This document shows, one piece after another, positions 44,181 through 52,996 of a stretch of 64,000 bases of DNA; position 1 is the stretch's first letter; the number at the start of each line of letters is the position of its first letter. Origin of the DNA: Streptomyces sp. NRRL S-31 (GTDB lineage: Bacteria; Actinomycetota; Actinomycetes; Streptomycetales; Streptomycetaceae); NCBI RefSeq assembly GCF_000718775.1, contig NZ_JOCB01000001.1, forward strand, positions 62,001 to 126,000, read 5' to 3'. The notes beneath the pieces are model-generated. The model did no database searches. It worked only from the letters and a program-made list of their open reading frames with translations, and was not told where the DNA came from. Made by a program: the position numbers and the translations under genes.

Positions 44181-45632
44181 GTGCATCTTGACTTCAGTGC
44201 CTTAGTGCGAGAGCTGGGAACCCCTTCTAAGCTCATTGTTAATTCAACGCCCGAACTGGCGGAAGAAGTCGAGAAAGAAGCTCGAGAGCGCGTCGGCCCT
44301 AAGCGCGGCGCTTCGAACCTTTACCGTAAACCCGTATACTCAATTCCGCCTGACTTATTCACCGGTATTGAATCCAGCCCGGCAGAGGTTTTGCGCGAGT
44401 TGGGATTGGCTACCACATTCATTACCGCTTCGCCCTTCGCCGACATAGCACGCCATTGGGCGCATGTACGCTACTGCGCCACCCTTAAAAGCAATCAAAA
44501 ACAGGTACTGGCTCTAACTCCGGCGGGTTCCGATATAGTTCACCATCACAAGGTGGCGCAGTCAGAGCAGTTGGGTGTTGGTTTGGCCCTTGTAGTGGCC
44601 AAACGGATTCTTGAGCGACAATATCCCGGCTGGCTATTCTCCAGTGTTGACGTAGATGTTGCCCTCGCAGCTGGCTTCCTTGAAGGAGTCGGCCTAGTCC
44701 GGCAGAAGAATAAGGCAACGATGCGCCCTGACTATTTTTTGGTCGGCCGTCGTGTCGGATCGTCGCGTTCAGGGTGCAAGGTATACGTTTTGGAATGCAA
44801 GGGCACTCACGGTAATTCCTATCATTCGAGGAAACAGCTGGCCACAGCTTCTCTTCAAGTAGGTTCCATTGAGGTAGGGGCTAGAACTCTACCGAGCCTA
44901 ATTGTTGCGTCTCGCCTGTCCACTGCAGGCATCGCTATCGATGTTCTCGATCCGCCTGGGAATGATGACCTATGGGCAGGAACTCCGGGAGAACTTGATT
45001 CACTACTGTCCGAGGATCCAGGTCCTCAGCGGTGGACGTCGGGCAAGCCTACTTTCGAGCAGTTCCGTGCACGACAGCGGGAGCTTCGAGGATCTCAAGC
45101 ATTACAGGACAGCGATTCTGAATTGCGGTCCGCGCATGCTGCGTACGAGGCAAGTTTGGATGAACTTCCTGTCATCTTTCAAGTGCCCGAGGATGGGAAG
45201 AAGTGGCTGTTTCGGGTTCTGGCGAGAAACGCAGCGCACTCTATCCTACGGTTCGCAGGCGACAATACATCTGCATCGCAATTCACGTCCCCACGAGCCG
45301 CAGACCTTCAGCGTCTACCTATAGACGATCCAGCTCCGGACTGGCAAAGTTTCACCGTTAGCGCCGAGTCCAACATTGCTTCGCACCGGTTCGTCGGTGT
45401 CAATTACTCTATGCCACTCCCCGACGGGGCCTCACTCGAAATCTTCCGAGGAGTTGAGAAGGGGATGTATGAGAATCTCCATGAGGGAAGGATCAGCAGC
45501 TACCTTCGAAGAGCCCACCAACTTCGCGATGCCTGGGGTTCGGTCGCCAGAGGGGCGAGTGCGAGCAGCGGTCCGTACCAGGCCGTCTCGGTTGGAAATG
45601 ACGGTACTGGGCTACGGATCCGCGTGGTCTAA
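44181..45632 (+). CDS. uncharacterised protein with PD-(D/E)XK-like nuclease signature
   Basis: 483 residues from GTG 44181 (GGGGGA 3 bases before). In the middle, RPDYFLVGRR (Asp184) and KVYVLECKGTH (Glu205, Lys207), then RKQLATASLQV (Gln219), give the D...ExK...Q pattern of PD-(D/E)XK nucleases. An upstream helix carries Glu129 (SEQLGVGLALVVAKRIL). The C-terminal half (about 280-483) is unassigned. GC is far below the neighbours, and TTA codons occur at residue 8, at residue 59 and in SQALQD, so translation should depend on the bldA tRNA. It is the only intact gene of the tRNA-Pro island. I know no named family; antiphage or self/non-self DNA cleavage is an inference. Confidence 0.72.
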   Translation: MHLDFSALVRELGTPSKLIVNSTPELAEEVEKEARERVGPKRGASNLYRKPVYSIPPDLFTGIESSPAEVLRELGLATTFITASPFADIARHWAHVRYCATLKSNQKQVLALTPAGSDIVHHHKVAQSEQLGVGLALVVAKRILERQYPGWLFSSVDVDVALAAGFLEGVGLVRQKNKATMRPDYFLVGRRVGSSRSGCKVYVLECKGTHGNSYHSRKQLATASLQVGSIEVGARTLPSLIVASRLSTAGIAIDVLDPPGNDDLWAGTPGELDSLLSEDPGPQRWTSGKPTFEQFRARQRELRGSQALQDSDSELRSAHAAYEASLDELPVIFQVPEDGKKWLFRVLARNAAHSILRFAGDNTSASQFTSPRAADLQRLPIDDPAPDWQSFTVSAESNIASHRFVGVNYSMPLPDGASLEIFRGVEKGMYENLHEGRISSYLRRAHQLRDAWGSVARGASASSGPYQAVSVGNDGTGLRIRVV

Positions 45633-45965
45633 CGGGGGTTGGCGTTCGCGCGCAGGCGGACCACTGCTGACTTCTAAGAGGCCGGACACTAGTAACTCCG
45701 TGGTCAGGAGGCGCGGCCGTCGACGGAAGTAACGGCAACGCTGACGGCAACGGCACTCAACATTCCAGCGCAGCACTGGCAAGGTGCCGACAGCCCCTGC
45801 CACCCAGGTCCGCCCGCATCTTCTAAGCGCCTGGTTGGGTTGGCCGGCTGAGTGTCTAACTGCGTGACAACGCCGACGGACAGCGGCGAACAAGCACGGA
45901 CGCTTGCGGACCACCGGAGCAGGTGAGAGACGCAGCGGCCCAAGGTCAAGGGGCGTCCAAGTTGC
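45633..45965. other. right part of the island, no intact gene
   Basis: 333 bp. A 27-bp stretch at 45848-45874 matches 43431-43457 (at the left end of the island) at 21 positions, and may be a residue of arm-type sites or a second recombinase end. No coding region that I trust. Confidence 0.5.
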
Positions 45966-46008
45966 TTCGGGACGAAGAGGTCGTGGGTTCAAATCCCGCC
46001 ACCCCGAC
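45966..46008. repeat. attR: copy of the tRNA-Pro 3' end
   Basis: Identical to 43330-43372 over 43 bp, ending with the T-arm and acceptor 3' strand. Only a partial tRNA, so non-functional. Confidence 0.93.
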
Positions 46009-46357
46009 GCCGTAGTACCAGGTCAGGGGCCTGATCCAGTTAGTGGATCAGGCCCCTGAGTGGTTTCCGGAAACCGTTTGGGAGAAATTAGGAGAAGATC
46101 CTGATCGGCCACTCGGGTGGTTGCAGCCGAGCCAACCTGACCGCTACGCCGCCGCATCCCGGCCACATGCACCTTCGCGAATTGCGGGCATCAGACGGCT
46201 CGAAGGGCTAACCGGCCGGCCGCAGACCGTCCCTCTGACTCCCCGGTAGCGGCCTGACGGGCAGCAGACGCCGGCCGATCGGCCAAGGCATCGAGGAGAC
46301 ACCAAGCACCGCGCAACCCGGTCAGTGGGCGGCCGTCTCCGCGGTGCTCCCGCTGTG
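46009..46357. other. 349-bp gap between attR and the Rhs immunity gene
   Basis: Holds the hairpin at 46023-46059 and the 14-bp palindrome GGTTTCCGGAAACC at 46062-46075. The rest shows no gene. Confidence 0.55.
46023..46059. terminator. 16-bp perfect hairpin beside attR
   Basis: TCAGGGGCCTGATCCA / TGGATCAGGCCCCTGA with a 5-nt loop. It may be the original terminator downstream of tRNA-Pro before insertion, or may end transcripts leaving the Rhs operon (minus strand). Confidence 0.75.
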
Positions 46358-46801
46358 TCAGCGGAGCGTCGTGAAGCTCACGACCGGGCCGTCCTCCGTC
46401 TCGGTGGCGGTGACGTGGAACGAGCGGTCCGGGAAGGCGTCGTGCAGGCAGCTGTGCCAGGAGCGGGCGATCTCCTCGGCCAGGGCATGGGCCGCGGCCT
46501 CGGAGTCGGGATCCTCCGGGATGTCGATGTAGAGCGCCAAGCGGAACCGGTTCAGCATGGCCTCGATCGAGGTGGCGTCCCCCCGTAGCCGCTCGTGCCA
46601 GGTACGGAAGTTGTCAGGCTCGTAGACGCGGTCCCACAGGACGCATCCTTCCACTTCCACGAAGCGAGGCATGAACGCGCGGGAGAACGCGGCCCACTCA
46701 CCCAGTCCCGCCTGCTGCGACAGGTAGTCGAGGTAGTCGACGTCGTCGCCGACCGCCTGCGTCCACTCCCGCACATCCCTAACTTTCAGGGGGTCCATCA
46801 T
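46358..46801 (-). CDS. putative immunity protein of the Rhs toxin
   Basis: 147 residues, acidic and helical (DDVDYLDYLSQQAGLGEWAAF, WHERLRGDATSIEAMLNRF). No signal peptide or membrane span. It starts 13 bp past the Rhs stop on the same strand, with ribosome binding site GAAGGACGG, the classical toxin-immunity position. I do not recognise the exact immunity family. Confidence 0.68.
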   Translation of the reverse strand: MMDPLKVRDVREWTQAVGDDVDYLDYLSQQAGLGEWAAFSRAFMPRFVEVEGCVLWDRVYEPDNFRTWHERLRGDATSIEAMLNRFRLALYIDIPEDPDSEAAAHALAEEIARSWHSCLHDAFPDRSFHVTATETEDGPVVSFTTLR

Positions 46802-46814
46802 CCGTCCTTCGCAC

Positions 46815-49800
46815 TCACTGGGGGAGCTCGTCGGGGCGAGCAGGCCTGGGCATCTTCTTCCACGTGAGGAACGTCTGGCCGGTCTTAGGGTTCACGTTCC
46901 TGGTGGTCTCCAGCACGTGGGGTGCCGGCACCCCGCCGTGCGGCTTGGAGTCCGGGTCGACGTCGACGCGCTTGATGGGCAGTCCCTGATCGTCGTACAC
47001 AGCGTAGGCCGTCACGCTCCCGTCATGCTTCCGGCGCACCAGGACCTCGTCGGGCTTCGCGGAATTGGGGAACCGGCCGCTGTGCGGGGTGGCGCTGGAC
47101 AGGTCGATTCCGCACTTGGGGGCCAGGCCCAGCGGGTCCGTCCAGCCGAGGGCGTTGACCACGTAGGCGTGGGGATTACTGGAGGGTGCCAGTCCCAGCG
47201 GGTCCGGGCTGATGTACCGGGCTGTCTCCGGGTCGTAGTAACGATGGAGGTTGTAGTGCAGCCCGGTCTCGTCGTCGGCGTACTGGCCCGGGAAGCGCAG
47301 CGGGCAGTCGACCGAGCCGGTGTCGGGCTCCGGGGGCGGGAAACCGGTGCCCCAGAGAGTGGTGCGACGCTGCCAGACGAGATCGCCCGCGCCGGAGACC
47401 AGTTCCATGGGGGTGCCGAGGAAGTCCGTCACCACGGCATACAACCGGGGCGCGGATCCGCGATCCGACTCCTCGGCCAGTCGGGTCAGGAACGAGGTGT
47501 TGCCCGATGTGTCGTGCGGCAAATGATCGGTTTGGGCCACCGGGCGATGGGTGCCCGGCGCGTAGTCCCAGGTGGTGACTCGTCCGTCCGGAACGGTCTG
47601 CTCGGCCAGGGCCGAGTCGTCCCAGGAGAATTCCGTGCGGTCGGATTCCGTGCCGTCCTTCGACATGCGCTGCTTGGAGACGCGGCGGCCGAGCGGGTCG
47701 TAGGCGTAGTGCCAGCAGTCACCGTCCGGTTCCACGACCCGCGTCAGCCGGTCCTCGGCGTTCCACACGTAGGTCCATGTGCGGCTTTGGCCGTTCAGCA
47801 GTCTGCGGGTCCTGCGGATCAAACGGCCGTGCCCGTCGTAGGCGTACGAGGTTCGGCCGGCCGAGCGGACCAGGGTGCCGTCGAACTCCCGGTCGCCCGA
47901 GGTGACGTGGCCGGGGGCGGTGGCGCGTATGACGTTTCCGGCCGCATCGTAGGCGTAGTCCTCGTTCCAGCCGTGCGCTCGGACGCCGGTGACCCGGCCG
48001 CTGGTGTCGAGGTCGAAGCGGCGCGTGCCCGAGGTCAGCTCGCGGATCTCGGTGATGTAACCGTCGGCTCGGTGGGCGTAGGTGCGGTGCTGCAGGAGGC
48101 GGTGGGCCGTGGCTTCCACTCCCGTTGACAGGGTCTGCGCGAGCAGTCTTCCCGTCCCACTCCAGGCCTGCGTCAGTGTGACCTCGGCACCGATGTGGCG
48201 CGCCGTCTCACGGCCCGCCGCGTCGTGGACGAAGTCCAGCGTGCCACTGGTTGAGCGCAGGGCGAGCGGACGCCCTGCCGCGTCGTACGTCCAGGCCGAG
48301 GTCAATCCCGAGGGGGTTGTCCGCCGGGTTCGGCGTCCCAGGGCGTCATAGCCGTGCGTGGTCGTACGCCCGTTCACCGTCTCGGACATCACGCGGCCGA
48401 GGGCGTCCCGTGCCAGGACGACCACAGCGTCGCCGTTGGCGGCTTGCGCCAAGCCGCCGTCGGGACCGTAGGAGAACGTCGTGACGTCCTCCTCGCCGGC
48501 CCGCTGCTCCACCGCCCGGCCCACCGCGTCCCGTGTGAAGCGCACTGTGTCCCCGGCGCCGTTGGTACGGGAGGCCAGCCGTCCAGCCGCGTCGTGCGTG
48601 TACGTCAGCGCATGGCCGTTGAAGTCCGTCTCGGCGACCAGACGTCCGGCCTCGTCGTAGGTGTACGTCCAGGTGCGGCCCTGGGGGTTGGTGACCGCGG
48701 TCAGCCGGAGTTCACTGTCGTAGGAGAACTCGTAGCGGCTGCCATCGGGTTCGGTCTGGGTGGCGGGTACGTCGAAGTGGGTTGCCGTGTGATGGGTCGT
48801 GTTGCCCGCCGCGTCGGTATGCGCGAGGGGGTTGCCCTCGGCGTCCCACGTCCACGACTCGCGGGCGCCGTCCGGCTGTTCGCGCCAGGACGGCTTGCCC
48901 TCGGTCGTCCAGCCCATACTGACACTGTTGCCGAGGGGGTCGGTCACCTTGGTGATGCGACCGAAGGTGTCACGGCGAACCGTCGTCGTGTGGCCGAGTG
49001 CGTCCGTGAGGGAGACGGGCAGGCCTGCCGCGTCGTAGGTCACCGTCCGGGTGTGGCCGAGGGCGTCGGTGATCGCCGTCGGCCGGCCGGCGTCGTCGTG
49101 CGTGTACCGGGTCTCGGCGCCGAGCGGGTCCACCGTGGTCAGCAGGTTGCCCCGCTCGTCGTAGCCGTGCCGCCAGACCGCGCCGCCCGGCTCGATCACC
49201 TCGGTCGGCAGTCCGATCGCGTTGTAGGTGGCCCGTGCCGAGGAACCGTCGGGCAGGGCGAGCTCGGTGATGTTGCCGACGTCGTCGTAGGTGTACCGGG
49301 TGGTGTGGCCCAGCGGGTCGGTCACCGACAGTGGCTGGGCTCCGTACTCGTCCCATTCCGTGCGGGTGACGTGCCCGAGCGGGTCCGTCTCCTCCACCAC
49401 CTGGCCCTCGGCGTTGTACCGGTGGACCGAGGTGTGGCCCTGGGAGTCCGTGTACGTGGTCGTGCGGGCGGTGTCGTCGTACGTCAGGGTGCCGGAGAGG
49501 ATACCGTCGACGCCCTCGGTGCTCAGCACCCGGCCGCGGTCGTCGTAGACGTAGGAGAACCAGGTGCCGTTGCGGTCGGTCCAGCGGGTGACGCGGCCGT
49601 CGGTGTCGTAGGTGAGGCGGAGGGGTTCGCCGCTGGAGTTGATGACCTCCGTGAGGTTGCCGGCGGTGTCGTAGGCATAGCGCATCACCACCGTGCCCTC
49701 GTCGGTCGCGGCGCTCGGGTGGTAGCGGGAGGGCGGCTCGTCCAGGAGGCGCAGGGCCGTGATGCGCGGGCCCTGGGTGTCGACGGCGACGTAGTAGCCG

Positions 49801-51083
49801 CCGGAGTGGTGGATGCCGAAGGGGATGCCGTCGTCGTCGCGTTCGATGTCGACGCGGTTGCCGTTGCGGTCGGACCAGGAGTCGAGGGCGAGGTGGAAGA
49901 CGCCGAAGGTGGGTGAGGGGACAGGGGCGGCGAAGGTCCGGGTGACGCCGGTCGAGGGGTCGGTGACCGTCATCGCGCCGTCCGGTTTGCCGTCCCACTC
50001 CAGCGGCCAGCGGGCGCCCTTGGCCGGCATCGTGGGAACACCGGGTTCCGGTACCGGGTAGACCAGGCGCATGCCGTCGGCCGCCGCGAAGACGACGCCC
50101 TCGCCGTCGATCTGGAGGCACTCGTCCAGGGTGGAGGCCCAGGTCGGGCCGAAACAGACGCCGCCCCGGTAAGAGGAGAGGTGGGTCCGGGTGAACACGA
50201 AGGGCAGGGCGGCCGGCAGGGTCAGGTCCGTCTGCGTCATCAGCATGGCGCCGGTCGCCACGTCGATCGGCTCGCCCACACACGGGGTGCGCTCGGCGTT
50301 ACGAGCCGCCGGACCCAGCTCGACCAGGTCGGGGCGGAGGGACGGCGGGCGCAGCAACAGGGGGGTGGTGTCGGCCAGCCCGCCTTCCATGCTCGCCTTC
50401 AGCAGGCCGCCGCCCGCTCCCAGCGCGCCGCCGAAGATCATGCCGTCCTTGGCGGCCTGGTTCACCTCGTCCAGGCTGAGGCCCTGCTGGAGGCCGGTCG
50501 CGATTTTCAGGGGCTGGGCCACGGCGAGGTCCACGGCGACCGATTCGACACCGCCGAACGCGGCGGCGACGAGGGTGCCCGCGGCGATCTCGGCCACCGT
50601 CGTGGTGACGGCGATGCCCATCGTCGCACCGAACTCGATGACCGCGTCCGCCGCCGCGACGGCCGCCCCGGAGGCGAGGCCCGCGGTGAAGAAGGCGAGC
50701 GTCACCCCGCCCGCGATCACGGCGGCGTCGATGCCGATCTGCGTCCACAGCTTGTTGATCGCGTCGTCGATGGCGTCGGCGAACTTGTCCAGCGCCTTGG
50801 CCATCTCCCGCGAGGACTTGGCGAGATCGCTCAGCCAGCCGCCGTCCTGCTCCTTCGCGTAGCGGCCCCAGAACTTGTCGAACGCCTCGATCGACTCGCC
50901 GGTGTTGTTGTGGATGATCGACGACGCGCTGCGGTGCACCGGAGCGCGGACGTCGTCCACCGCGTCGGCGAAGGCACGCCAGGCCTTCGCCGCCTCCCGC
51001 AGCTTGCCGGAGTCGGCTTCCGGCCACCACAGGCCCAGCTTGAGCAGGATGTGGCGGGCCTTGTCCTCAACGCTCACCGGCAC
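46815..51083 (-). CDS. Rhs/YD-repeat polymorphic toxin with WXG100-like N-terminus
   Basis: 1422 residues. N-terminal helical WXG100/LXG-like region (about 1-120), Ala/Gly-rich hydrophobic stretch (about 120-260), and DUF6531 (PCVGEPIDVATGAML). About 20 YD repeats (YDxxGRxT type) follow, up to about 1250, then the Rhs core end (YYDPETARYISPDPLGL and a second WTDPLGL). After this comes a 99-residue variable tip with PDEVLVRRKHDGSVTAYAVY and KPHGGVPAPHVLETTRN, resembling the polymorphic-toxin type 24 domain. No catalytic residues proven. Start is GTG 51083 or GTG 51077; it overlaps the WXG gene. Confidence 0.9.
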   Translation of the reverse strand: MPVSVEDKARHILLKLGLWWPEADSGKLREAAKAWRAFADAVDDVRAPVHRSASSIIHNNTGESIEAFDKFWGRYAKEQDGGWLSDLAKSSREMAKALDKFADAIDDAINKLWTQIGIDAAVIAGGVTLAFFTAGLASGAAVAAADAVIEFGATMGIAVTTTVAEIAAGTLVAAAFGGVESVAVDLAVAQPLKIATGLQQGLSLDEVNQAAKDGMIFGGALGAGGGLLKASMEGGLADTTPLLLRPPSLRPDLVELGPAARNAERTPCVGEPIDVATGAMLMTQTDLTLPAALPFVFTRTHLSSYRGGVCFGPTWASTLDECLQIDGEGVVFAAADGMRLVYPVPEPGVPTMPAKGARWPLEWDGKPDGAMTVTDPSTGVTRTFAAPVPSPTFGVFHLALDSWSDRNGNRVDIERDDDGIPFGIHHSGGYYVAVDTQGPRITALRLLDEPPSRYHPSAATDEGTVVMRYAYDTAGNLTEVINSSGEPLRLTYDTDGRVTRWTDRNGTWFSYVYDDRGRVLSTEGVDGILSGTLTYDDTARTTTYTDSQGHTSVHRYNAEGQVVEETDPLGHVTRTEWDEYGAQPLSVTDPLGHTTRYTYDDVGNITELALPDGSSARATYNAIGLPTEVIEPGGAVWRHGYDERGNLLTTVDPLGAETRYTHDDAGRPTAITDALGHTRTVTYDAAGLPVSLTDALGHTTTVRRDTFGRITKVTDPLGNSVSMGWTTEGKPSWREQPDGARESWTWDAEGNPLAHTDAAGNTTHHTATHFDVPATQTEPDGSRYEFSYDSELRLTAVTNPQGRTWTYTYDEAGRLVAETDFNGHALTYTHDAAGRLASRTNGAGDTVRFTRDAVGRAVEQRAGEEDVTTFSYGPDGGLAQAANGDAVVVLARDALGRVMSETVNGRTTTHGYDALGRRTRRTTPSGLTSAWTYDAAGRPLALRSTSGTLDFVHDAAGRETARHIGAEVTLTQAWSGTGRLLAQTLSTGVEATAHRLLQHRTYAHRADGYITEIRELTSGTRRFDLDTSGRVTGVRAHGWNEDYAYDAAGNVIRATAPGHVTSGDREFDGTLVRSAGRTSYAYDGHGRLIRRTRRLLNGQSRTWTYVWNAEDRLTRVVEPDGDCWHYAYDPLGRRVSKQRMSKDGTESDRTEFSWDDSALAEQTVPDGRVTTWDYAPGTHRPVAQTDHLPHDTSGNTSFLTRLAEESDRGSAPRLYAVVTDFLGTPMELVSGAGDLVWQRRTTLWGTGFPPPEPDTGSVDCPLRFPGQYADDETGLHYNLHRYYDPETARYISPDPLGLAPSSNPHAYVVNALGWTDPLGLAPKCGIDLSSATPHSGRFPNSAKPDEVLVRRKHDGSVTAYAVYDDQGLPIKRVDVDPDSKPHGGVPAPHVLETTRNVNPKTGQTFLTWKKMPRPARPDELPQ

Positions 51084-51432
51084 CGTCGCTCTGCTCGCCG
51101 GTCTTCACCCGCGTGAACATGCCGGCGATGAGCTGGTCGTTGTCCACGTGCCCGTCGGCCATGTCCACCATCGCCTCGTGAATGCTCGTCAGACCGAGCA
51201 CCAGGATGCCCGCCGCGCTCTCGATCTTCTTCTGCTGCGGCTTGTAGGCGTTGCCGAACTTGTCACCCTGCTCGTCGTGGCCCCAGGGTTCGCCCAGGCC
51301 GTCCAGCGTCTGGATCAGCGTGGTCAGCGCCTTGCCCAGATCGATGGCTCCCTGGTGGAAGGCCGGTGCCGCCGCCTTGATGTCGGCGGTCTTGATGTCC
51401 AGTACCTTGCCGGGCACCTTGCCCTCGCCCAT
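51067..51432 (-). CDS. WXG100-like small helical protein, Rhs partner
   Basis: 121 residues. Two long amphipathic helices surround a LGEPWGHDEQGDKFGNAY turn, the WxG hairpin of ESX substrates. ATG 51432 has GGGGGAGA. It precedes and overlaps the Rhs gene by 17 bp, as in T7SS-exported toxins where a WXG100 protein forms a helical bundle with the toxin's N-terminus. No ESX machinery is in the window. Confidence 0.8.
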   Translation of the reverse strand: MGEGKVPGKVLDIKTADIKAAAPAFHQGAIDLGKALTTLIQTLDGLGEPWGHDEQGDKFGNAYKPQQKKIESAAGILVLGLTSIHEAMVDMADGHVDNDQLIAGMFTRVKTGEQSDGAGER

Positions 51433-51652
51433 CGCTGTCGTCTCCCCCGGTTCGCAGGTGCGGGTGCCGACCCTAGGGGAGGCAGGTCAAGAAAGGGTCA
51501 TGCCGACGGCAGGCACGGGCAATGTGCCGGTGGTGGGAACACTCGCCCGGCGAATGCGGGCGAGGTGAGAGGTCCCGGAGGCGAAGACGAAGACGAAAGC
51601 GGCCTTCGGCCTGAGGGCCCGGCCCGTCCCCTGCCGCCGTACCGGTCGCCGG

Positions 51653-52981
51653 TCACAGGCCCACGTCCCGGCGTCGGATGTCCGCCAGGGACTCGCGGCG
51701 GACCAGGAGGCGGGCGGAGTCGTCGTGTACGGCGATGACGGGTGGGCGGCCGACCAGGTTGTAGCCGGATGCCATGGAGAGGTGGTAGGCGCCGGCGACG
51801 GGGACGGCGAGCAGGTCGCCGGGGCGTACGTCGGCCGGGAGGTCCACGTCGGCGGCGAGGATGTCGCCGGCCTCGCAGTGCCGGCCCACCACGGTCGTCC
51901 GGGCCGGGGCCGCGGTGCTGTGCCGGCCGGTCAGCCGGGGGGCGTACCGGACGCCGTACAGGGCCGGGCGCGGGTTGTCGCTCATGCCGCCGTCCACGGC
52001 GACGAAGACGTGGCCGCCCGTGTGTTTCACGGACAGCACGCGGTACAGGGCGACGCCCGCCGGGCCCACGACGGCCCGGCCCGGCTCGATGATCAGGCGC
52101 GGGACCGGGAGTCCGGCCGTGGCGCAGGCGTCGGCGAGTCCGGCGCGGACCCGGCGGGCCAGCGCGGTCAGGTCCAGGGACTCCTCGCCGGGGCGGTAGG
52201 CGATGCCATGGCCGCCGCCGAGGTCGAGTTCGGGCAGGACCAGGCCGTGCTGTTCGTGCAGCCGGCTCATCAGGCCGACCAGGCGGCGTACGGCGACGAG
52301 GTACGGCTTGACGCTGGTGATCTGCGAGCCCAGGTGGCAGTGCAGGCCGGTGAGTTCCAGCTGCGGCTGGTCCAGGATGCGCGCGATGGCGTGCTGGGCG
52401 TGGCCGTCGGTGAGGGAGAGGCCGAACTTCTGGTCGTCGGTGCCGGTGCGGATCTTCTCGTGGCCGCCCGCGCTGATGCCGGGCACCACCCGGACCATGA
52501 CCTTCTGGTGTCCGCCCGGACCGACGGCGGCGGCCAGCCGGGCGATCTCGGCGGGGCTGTCGATGACGATCCGGCCGACGCCCAGCCGCAGGGCGGTGTC
52601 CAGGTCGTGCGGGGACTTGGCGTTGCCGTGCAGCACGATCCGCTCGGGCGGGAAGCCGGTGGTGACGGCGAGTTCGAGTTCGCCCGCGGAGCAGACGTCG
52701 AGGCCGAGCCCCTCCTCGTCCACCCAGTGGGCCATCGCCCGGCACAGGAACGCCTTGGCCGCGTAGAGGACCTCGGCGTCGGGGAAGGCGTCCCGGTAGG
52801 TACGGCAACGGTCGCGGACCTCGGCCTCGTCCAGGACGTAGGCGGGGGTGCCGAAGCGGTCGGCGATCTCGGTGAGGGGTACGCCGCCCACCGCGAGGTC
52901 ACCGGGGCGGTGTTCGGTGGTGGAGGCGGGCCACACCGACAGGTCGGCCGGGGTGGTGGCGGGTTCGTGGACCGTGGTCAT
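51653..52981 (-). CDS. lysA: diaminopimelate decarboxylase family protein
   Basis: 442 residues. PLP lysine in VLYAAKAF, HCHLGSQI (His stacking on PLP), the GGGHG loop, EPGRAVVGPAG, and the C-terminal GRHCEAGDIL with substrate-binding Cys. These fit meso-DAP decarboxylase (last step of lysine synthesis). The association with a SAV_915 gene, outside the usual thrC/hom neighbourhood, suggests a second paralogue that could act on another amino acid. ATG 52981 lies 15 bp past the SAV_915 stop. Confidence 0.88.
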   Translation of the reverse strand: MTTVHEPATTPADLSVWPASTTEHRPGDLAVGGVPLTEIADRFGTPAYVLDEAEVRDRCRTYRDAFPDAEVLYAAKAFLCRAMAHWVDEEGLGLDVCSAGELELAVTTGFPPERIVLHGNAKSPHDLDTALRLGVGRIVIDSPAEIARLAAAVGPGGHQKVMVRVVPGISAGGHEKIRTGTDDQKFGLSLTDGHAQHAIARILDQPQLELTGLHCHLGSQITSVKPYLVAVRRLVGLMSRLHEQHGLVLPELDLGGGHGIAYRPGEESLDLTALARRVRAGLADACATAGLPVPRLIIEPGRAVVGPAGVALYRVLSVKHTGGHVFVAVDGGMSDNPRPALYGVRYAPRLTGRHSTAAPARTTVVGRHCEAGDILAADVDLPADVRPGDLLAVPVAGAYHLSMASGYNLVGRPPVIAVHDDSARLLVRRESLADIRRRDVGL

Positions 52982-52996
52982 CGTGGTCGGCCCCTC

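Larger units (their letters stand above)
43373..46008. mobile_element. small tRNA-Pro island with decayed integrase and one cargo gene
   Basis: 2.6-kb element bounded by a 43-bp direct repeat. GC content of its main gene is much lower than the flanks. It has a 5'-truncated tyrosine recombinase next to attL and a single full gene (44181-45632). No replication, transfer or phage genes are seen, so it is an immobile remnant or a satellite-like cargo element. Confidence 0.85.

Noticed and set aside
43929-44186. Cys/Arg-rich minus-strand frames in front of the island gene
   Set aside because: Composition typical of shadow frames; several overlapping alternatives and no family resemblance.
45704-45949. 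Minus-strand frame with VVTQLDTQ near attR
   Set aside because: Too short and degenerate to call a gene; treated only as similarity between the island ends.
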